9,332 bases of DNA from Sphingobium sp. (GTDB lineage Bacteria; Pseudomonadota; Alphaproteobacteria; Sphingomonadales; Sphingomonadaceae), in the NCBI GenBank assembly GCA_020051025.1, contig JAGVJS010000320.1:1-9332 (forward strand). Direction: 5' to 3'. The translations under genes were made by a program, and so were the position numbers. Below are positions 5,880 to 9,332 of the stretch, in pieces. Position 1 is the stretch's first letter. Each line of letters starts with the position of its first letter. The notes beneath the pieces were generated by a model. It saw only the letters and a list, made by a program, of their open reading frames with translations. It was not told where the DNA came from and did no database searches.

Positions 5880-7781
5880 TTACGCCTTGTTGTTTTCGTC
5901 GACTTCCGAGAATTCGGCGTCGACGACATCGTCATCGGCCTTGGGCGCGTCCGCACCCGGAGCCGCAGCGTCAGCCTGCTCCTTCTCGTAAATCGCCTGA
6001 CCCAGCTTCATGGCGACCGTGGCAAGTTCCTGCGCCTTGGTCTTCATGGCTTCGGCGTCGCCGCCCTCGATCGCGCTCTTGGTCGCGGCGATCGCGGTTT
6101 CGATCTCGCCCTTCAGCGAAGCGTCGACCTTGTCGCCATGTTCGGCCAGCTGCGCTTCGGTCGTGTGAACCAGGCTTTCGGCATTGTTCTTGGCTTCGGC
6201 CGCTTCACGACGCTTCTTGTCGTCTTCGGCAAAGCGTTCGGCATCCTTGACCATCTGGTCGATGTCGGAGTCGCTGAGGCCACCCGACGCCTGGATGCGG
6301 ATCTGCTGTTCCTTGCCGGTGCCCTTGTCCTTCGCCGACACGTTGACGAGGCCGTTGGCGTCGATGTCGAACGTGACTTCGATCTGTGGCACGCCGCGCG
6401 GTGCGGGCGGGATGCCGACGAGGTCGAACTGGCCGAGGATCTTGTTGTCCGCCGCCATTTCACGCTCGCCCTGGAACACGCGGATCGTCACCGCCTGCTG
6501 ATTGTCGTCGGCGGTCGAATAGACCTGCGACTTCTTGGCAGGGATGGTGGTGTTGCGGTCGATCATGCGGGTGAACACGCCACCCAGCGTTTCGATGCCC
6601 AGCGACAGCGGGGTCACGTCCAGCAGCAGCACGTCCTTGACGTCGCCCTGCAACACGCCGGCCTGAATGGCGGCGCCCATGGCGACGACTTCGTCCGGGT
6701 TCACGCCGGTATGCGGTTCCTTGCCGAAAAATTCCTTCACGGCTTCGCGCACCTTGGGCATGCGGGTCATGCCGCCCACCAGCACCACTTCGCTGATTTC
6801 GCTCGCCGAAACGCCCGCGTCGGCCATCGCCTTCTTGCAGGGTTCCATGGTGCGCTTGATCAGATCGGCGACCAGACGCTCCAGATCGGCGCGCGTGATC
6901 GTCTTCACCAGATGCTTGGGACCATTCTGGTCGGCGGTGATGAAGGGCAGGTTGACTTCGGTGGTCTGCGCGCTGGACAGCTCGATCTTCGCCTTTTCAG
7001 CGGCTTCCTTCAGACGCTGGAGAGCCAGCTTGTCCTTGGTCAGGTCGATGCTTTCCGCCTTCTTAAAGTCGGCGGCCAGATATTCCACCAGCTTGGCGTC
7101 GAAATCCTCGCCGCCCAGGAAGGTGTCGCCGTTGGTCGACTTCACTTCGAACACACCGTCGCCGATCTCCAGGATCGAAATGTCGAAGGTGCCGCCGCCA
7201 AGGTCATAGACGGCGATGGTCTTGCCGTCCTGCTTGTCGAGGCCATAGGCCAGCGCGGCGGCGGTCGGCTCGTTGATAATGCGCAGCACTTCAAGGCCCG
7301 CAATCTGGCCGGCGTCCTTGGTCGCCTGACGCTGGGCGTCGTTGAAGTAAGCAGGCACGGTGATGACCGCCTGCGTCACGATTTCGCCCAGATAGCTTTC
7401 GGCGGTTTCCTTCATCTTTTGCAGGGTGAAGGCGCTGATCTGCGACGGGCTATAGTCTTCGCCACCGGCCTTGACCCACGCGTCGCCGTTCGGCCCCTTC
7501 GCGATGTCATAGGGGACGAGTTCCATGTCCTTCTTGGTCAGCGGATCTTCGAAGCGGCGGCCGATCAGGCGCTTCACCGCGAAAATCGTGTTGTCCGGGT
7601 TGGTGACCGCCTGGCGCTTGGCCGGCTGACCGATCAGACGCTCGCCATCCTTGGCGAAGGCGACGATCGAGGGGGTGGTCCGTGCCCCTTCCGCATTTTC
7701 GATGACCTTGGGCTTGCCGCCGTCCATCACAGCGACACAGCTGTTGGTGGTGCCCAGATCGATCCCGATTACTTTTGCCAT
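5880..7781 (-). CDS. dnaK: Chaperone DnaK (Hsp70)
   Basis: This ATP-dependent cytoplasmic chaperone has 633 residues (E. coli DnaK has 638). The nucleotide-binding domain (1-382) shows [10 protein letters not shown] (5-14), K70 in AVKR, E171 in [12 protein letters not shown], the phosphate loop [14 protein letters not shown] (191-204), and [17 protein letters not shown] (332-348). The interdomain linker is DVLLLDVTP (383-391). The substrate-binding beta domain runs to about 500, followed by the helical lid and a disordered Ala/Asp-rich tail ending in [13 protein letters not shown]. The ATG at 7781 (MAKVIGIDL) has AGAGGAAGAG directly in front; an upstream in-frame ATG at 7802 would add seven residues that the family lacks. 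dnaJ follows, while grpE is not in this window. An RpoH-type promoter lies about 80-115 bp upstream. Confidence 0.98.
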   Translation of the reverse strand: MAKVIGIDLGTTNSCVAVMDGGKPKVIENAEGARTTPSIVAFAKDGERLIGQPAKRQAVTNPDNTIFAVKRLIGRRFEDPLTKKDMELVPYDIAKGPNGDAWVKAGGEDYSPSQISAFTLQKMKETAESYLGEIVTQAVITVPAYFNDAQRQATKDAGQIAGLEVLRIINEPTAAALAYGLDKQDGKTIAVYDLGGGTFDISILEIGDGVFEVKSTNGDTFLGGEDFDAKLVEYLAADFKKAESIDLTKDKLALQRLKEAAEKAKIELSSAQTTEVNLPFITADQNGPKHLVKTITRADLERLVADLIKRTMEPCKKAMADAGVSASEISEVVLVGGMTRMPKVREAVKEFFGKEPHTGVNPDEVVAMGAAIQAGVLQGDVKDVLLLDVTPLSLGIETLGGVFTRMIDRNTTIPAKKSQVYSTADDNQQAVTIRVFQGEREMAADNKILGQFDLVGIPPAPRGVPQIEVTFDIDANGLVNVSAKDKGTGKEQQIRIQASGGLSDSDIDQMVKDAERFAEDDKKRREAAEAKNNAESLVHTTEAQLAEHGDKVDASLKGEIETAIAATKSAIEGGDAEAMKTKAQELATVAMKLGQAIYEKEQADAAAPGADAPKADDDVVDAEFSEVDENNKA

Positions 7782-7865
7782 CTCTTCCTCTTGTAACCCC
7801 AAATATACTCAGCGGTTGACGGCCCATACCTCACATAAGCGCCAAGGCAAGGCCGGTTTGCACGA

Positions 7866-7896
7866 GGGATATAGGCGCGGTTGCGCTTGGCACAAG
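7866..7896 (-). promoter_or_regulatory. RpoH (sigma-32)-type heat-shock promoter of dnaK-dnaJ
   Basis: On the minus strand, CTTG (7893-7896) is followed by 17 nt and CCTATATCCC (7866-7875). This fits the alphaproteobacterial heat-shock consensus CTTG-N17/18-CYTATNTNNG as I remember it, except for the last base. Transcription would start near 7860, leaving a leader of about 80 nt before dnaK. TTGTGC-N16-TATATC in the same place could also serve the housekeeping sigma factor. No CIRCE element is seen. Confidence 0.65.
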
Positions 7897-7915
7897 ACGC
7901 TGGGACGATTAGCGT
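7887..7915 (+). promoter_or_regulatory. Weak candidate promoter of the copper-chaperone gene
   Basis: TTGGCA (7887-7892), a 17-bp spacer and TAGCGT (7910-7915) lie about 40 bp before the ATG. The -10 is poor. The -35 overlaps the dnaK -35 on the other strand within the palindrome CTTGGCACAAG (7886-7896). Confidence 0.3.
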
Positions 7916-7954
7916 GGGGATCGACCGGAAACGAGACAAGTTATGGAGTGTCGG

Positions 7955-8422
7955 ATGCGCGCGCGCTTTGCCCTTTTCGCCCTGCTGCCCCCCCTGGCGC
8001 TCAGCGCCTGCGGCGACCCTGCGCCATCCTATATCGACCAGGCCTGGGTGCGGCTGTCGCCCAACAAGGACACGCCGTCGGCCGGCTATTTCGTCGTTCA
8101 TGGCGGCGATGCGGGCGTGCAGTTGCGCGGTGTGCTGACCGACTATGCGCTCAAGGTCGAAATGCACGAGACAGTGAGCAAGGACGGCATGACCACGATG
8201 GAGCGGGTCGAAAGCGCCGATGTGCCGCCCAAAGGTCAGGTCGCCTTCGCGCCCGGCGGCAAGCATCTGATGATCTGGGGCATCAATGATACCGCGATCA
8301 GCCGGGGCAAGATGCAGCTCACCTTCCTGATGGGCAATGGCGACCGGCTGCTGGTGGACGCGGTGATCCGCAAGCCCGAAGCGGCCGGCACGGCCAAGCC
8401 CGCCGACAACGCGGCACATTGA
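7955..8422 (+). CDS. PCu(A)C-family copper chaperone, lipoprotein
   Basis: This 155-residue exported protein should carry Cu(I) in the periplasm and deliver it to the CuA centre of cytochrome c oxidase, as PCu(A)C proteins do. The signal peptide (MRARFALFALLPPLALSAC) ends in a lipobox, LSAC, with C19 as the lipidated residue, so it should be membrane-anchored. The copper site matches the family pattern exactly: H71-X10-M82-X21-H104-X-M106. The remainder is a beta-rich domain (about 28-140) with an Ala/Pro-rich tail. I use the ATG at 7955 because GGAG (7946-7949) precedes it and it gives a proper signal peptide; an ATG at 7943 lacks both. The gene diverges from dnaK and overlaps the next gene by 4 nt. 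No SCO or oxidase subunit gene is visible here. Confidence 0.9.
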   Translation: MRARFALFALLPPLALSACGDPAPSYIDQAWVRLSPNKDTPSAGYFVVHGGDAGVQLRGVLTDYALKVEMHETVSKDGMTTMERVESADVPPKGQVAFAPGGKHLMIWGINDTAISRGKMQLTFLMGNGDRLLVDAVIRKPEAAGTAKPADNAAH

Positions 8423-8874
8423 CCAGCCGCGCGCTGACGCCGCAGGAGGCGGCGCTGGCCCGGACCATGTTCGGGTCGGCGATCGACTATGGCCGGGTGC
8501 GGGTGCATGATCGCAAATGGTGGCCGTTGCAGCCCAAGGGCGTCACCATGGCGCCGGACGGCGACCTCTGGTTCCATCCGCAGGGCGGCCTGTTCTGCGC
8601 CGATTTCTGCGACAGTCCGCTGCACATACAGGGGCATTTCATTCATGAGATGACCCATGTGTGGCAGGCCCAGCGATCGGGCAAATATTGGCTGCCGCTG
8701 ATGCGCCACCCCTTTTGCCGCTATGGCTATGACGTGGTGCCAGGCAAGCCGTTCGCGCAATACGGGATCGAGCAGCAGGCGGAGATCGTGCGCCATGCGT
8801 TCCTACTGCGGCAGGGCGTGGCGGTAGCAGGCAAGCCGGAAGCGGAAGTGTATGCGGCGCTGCTGCCGTTTTGA
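8419..8874 (+). CDS. Small HExxH protein ('vgr related' type), putative zinc metallopeptidase-like
   Basis: The 151-residue protein contains HEMTHVWQ, in which H76, E77 and H80 form an HExxH zinc motif, and downstream GIEQQAEIVRHAFLL. E118 or E122 there could provide the third ligand. The spacing and the HExTHVWQ style recall the DUF4157 metallopeptidase-like domains found beside contractile injection systems, and sphingomonad homologues are labelled 'vgr related protein', although no VgrG is present here. It has no signal peptide or membrane segment. The TTG start at 8419 overlaps the copper-chaperone stop (TTGA) and lacks a Shine-Dalgarno sequence, implying translational coupling. The N-terminal residues ALTPQEAALARTMFGSAIDY look family-conserved, so the later ATG at 8467 would be too short. 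Cys60, Cys64 and Cys100 are also notable. Catalytic activity is not established. Confidence 0.75.
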   Translation: MTSRALTPQEAALARTMFGSAIDYGRVRVHDRKWWPLQPKGVTMAPDGDLWFHPQGGLFCADFCDSPLHIQGHFIHEMTHVWQAQRSGKYWLPLMRHPFCRYGYDVVPGKPFAQYGIEQQAEIVRHAFLLRQGVAVAGKPEAEVYAALLPF

Positions 8875-8928
8875 GGGTGAGTGAGGCTGATTTGGGTGGA
8901 GAGCGGACGGTTGGGTTTCAACTAAACC

Positions 8929-9003
8929 GTGTTCCTGCGAAGGCAGGAACCCAAGGCAAAGAAGCGCTGGGCCGCCCCTAGGCTCCTGCTTTCGCAGGAG
9001 CAC
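8929..9003. repeat. Palindromic repeat pair (CTCCTGCGAAAGCAGGAG family), copy 2
   Basis: The left arm (8929-8956) and right arm (8977-9003) are imperfect inverted copies of the element at 4565-4643. The left hairpin reads TTCCTGC-GAAG-GCAGGAA, while the right is the usual CTCCTGC/GCAGGAG. The outer pair of the stem has thus changed on both sides, which keeps the local hairpin intact. The spacer is 20 nt and differs from copy 1. It lies 54 bp after the HExxH gene. Confidence 0.82.
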
Positions 9004-9040
9004 AGATTGTCCGTAATTGGTCGTTTCCAGCCCCAACACC

Positions 9041-9136
9041 CGTTCGCCCTGAGCCTGTCGAAGGGCCGTACTTCTTCTTCCGACATACACCCAAAGGAAA
9101 GAGCGGGGCTTCGACAGGCTCAGCCCGAACGGATGT
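9041..9136. repeat. Palindromic repeat pair (GAGCCTGTCGAAG family), copy 2
   Basis: Arms at 9041-9063 and 9109-9131 are inverted copies with the same GG/CC asymmetry as copy 1, but in reverse order. The right arm and its flank (9103-9136) are identical, on the opposite strand, to 3101-3134 over 34 bp. The spacer is 45 nt. With the preceding repeat it fills most of 8875-9160, in which I see no gene. Confidence 0.82.
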
Positions 9137-9160
9137 GGAGTGTCCGCACCACTCCCTGCC

Positions 9161-9332
9161 TCACCACGCGCCCGCCAGCATCCCCTCCAGCAGTTGTGCG
9201 AAGTCCATGCCGTCGGCGCGGGCGGCGATGGCGGACAGGCAGTCCTGATCGTCGCGGCCGGGGCGGCCGGGGCCGGTCATGTTGGGCTTCATGTTGAGGT
9301 CGAACAGCTTGTAGTCCCCGCTGATATCCGCG
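9161..9332 (-). CDS. ATP-grasp-like protein, partial (C-terminal end)
   Basis: The minus-strand frame is open from the right edge to TGA at 9161-9163 and gives the last 56 residues. They contain GDYKLFDLNMKPNMTGPG. The D-x-N-x-K-P-N part resembles the final metal/ATP-binding strand of ATP-grasp enzymes (a typical form is E-x-N-x-x-P). Next come RPGRDDQDCLSAIAARADGM and a hydrophobic helical end, LLEGMLAGAW. I take it as the C-terminus of an ATP-grasp ligase-like protein; the specific reaction cannot be told from this fragment. The coding frame is supported by strong G/C third-position bias and a clean stop before the repeat-rich spacer. Confidence 0.55.
   Translation of the reverse strand, partial: ADISGDYKLFDLNMKPNMTGPGRPGRDDQDCLSAIAARADGMDFAQLLEGMLAGAW

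Noticed and set aside
5840..6250. A plus-strand ORF beginning MPACAGMTG.
   Set aside because: The opening is the translation of the intergenic repeat between dnaK and dnaJ, and the rest is antisense to dnaK.
5868..7796. A 642-codon plus-strand ORF covering dnaK from end to end.
   Set aside because: It lies fully antisense to an unmistakable dnaK. Long antisense ORFs over hsp70 genes are a known result of high GC and codon bias and have been misread in the past as a glutamate dehydrogenase. The translation is His/Arg/Gly-rich with no recognisable domain.
7782..7954. Search for a CIRCE element or RNA thermometer in front of dnaK.
   Set aside because: No TTAGCACTC-N9-GAGTGCTAA inverted repeat is present, and I could not draw a clear structure hiding the AGAGGAAGAG ribosome-binding site.
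8803..9297. ORFs on both strands through the repeat region, giving LRKQEPR- and LRRQEPK-type peptides.
   Set aside because: These peptides are translations of the CTCCTGCGAAAGCAGGAGCC repeat, a frequent source of spurious small proteins in sphingomonad annotations.
1..9332. CRISPR arrays, tRNA or rRNA genes, insertion sequences, phage or toxin-antitoxin modules.
   Set aside because: No regularly spaced direct repeats, no recognisable RNA gene, and no transposase or integrase frame was seen on either strand.

Overview
The window is high-GC chromosomal DNA that most resembles an alphaproteobacterium of the sphingomonad group (Sphingobium/Sphingomonas type). The pointers are the DnaK and DnaJ sequences, a 'vgr related' small HExxH protein of a kind I know from sphingomonads, and two families of short palindromic intergenic repeats (cores CTCCTGCGAAAGCAGGAG and GAGCCTGTCGAAG) that I associate with these genomes. 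The assignment rests on recognition, not on a search.

Layout, left to right. (1) 1-307, minus: the N-terminal part of a DUF2946-type membrane/periplasmic protein that runs off the left edge. (2) 308-414: a divergent promoter region with a near-perfect palindromic operator at 378-395. (3) 415-2676, plus: a two-gene unit of a LiuR-like MerR regulator and a 600-residue acyl-CoA dehydrogenase, closed by a strong intrinsic terminator at 2699-2725. (4) 2789-2944, minus: a 51-codon small gene, followed on its upstream side by a TGC/GCA-rich control region and a palindromic repeat pair (3104-3179). (5) 3272-4561, plus: an APC-superfamily amino-acid/amine transporter close to AdiC, ending 3 nt before a 29-bp perfect inverted repeat. 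(6) 4668-7781, minus: the dnaK-dnaJ heat-shock operon, with a good alphaproteobacterial RpoH-type promoter at 7866-7896. (7) 7955-8874, plus, divergent from dnaK: a PCu(A)C copper-chaperone lipoprotein and, overlapping it by 4 nt with a TTG start, the small HExxH protein. (8) 8875-9160: a gene-free stretch made largely of two more palindromic repeat elements. (9) 9161-9332, minus: the C-terminal 56 residues of an ATP-grasp-like protein that runs off the right edge.

Functionally the window is housekeeping (protein folding, acyl-CoA oxidation, copper delivery, amino-acid transport). I do not see a phage, integron, CRISPR or defence system. The points most worth a second look are the LiuR-like operator with an apparently leaderless mRNA, the 51-aa orphan gene with a CTGC-N3-GCAG site in its promoter region, the dnaK/copper-lipoprotein divergent promoter in which both -35 elements fall in one small palindrome, the hairpin wrapped around the dnaJ stop codon, the TTG-started HExxH protein coupled to the copper chaperone, and the repeat elements, which show compensatory changes and a conserved arm asymmetry. 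The very long ORFs antisense to dnaK and dnaJ are judged to be coding-bias shadows.
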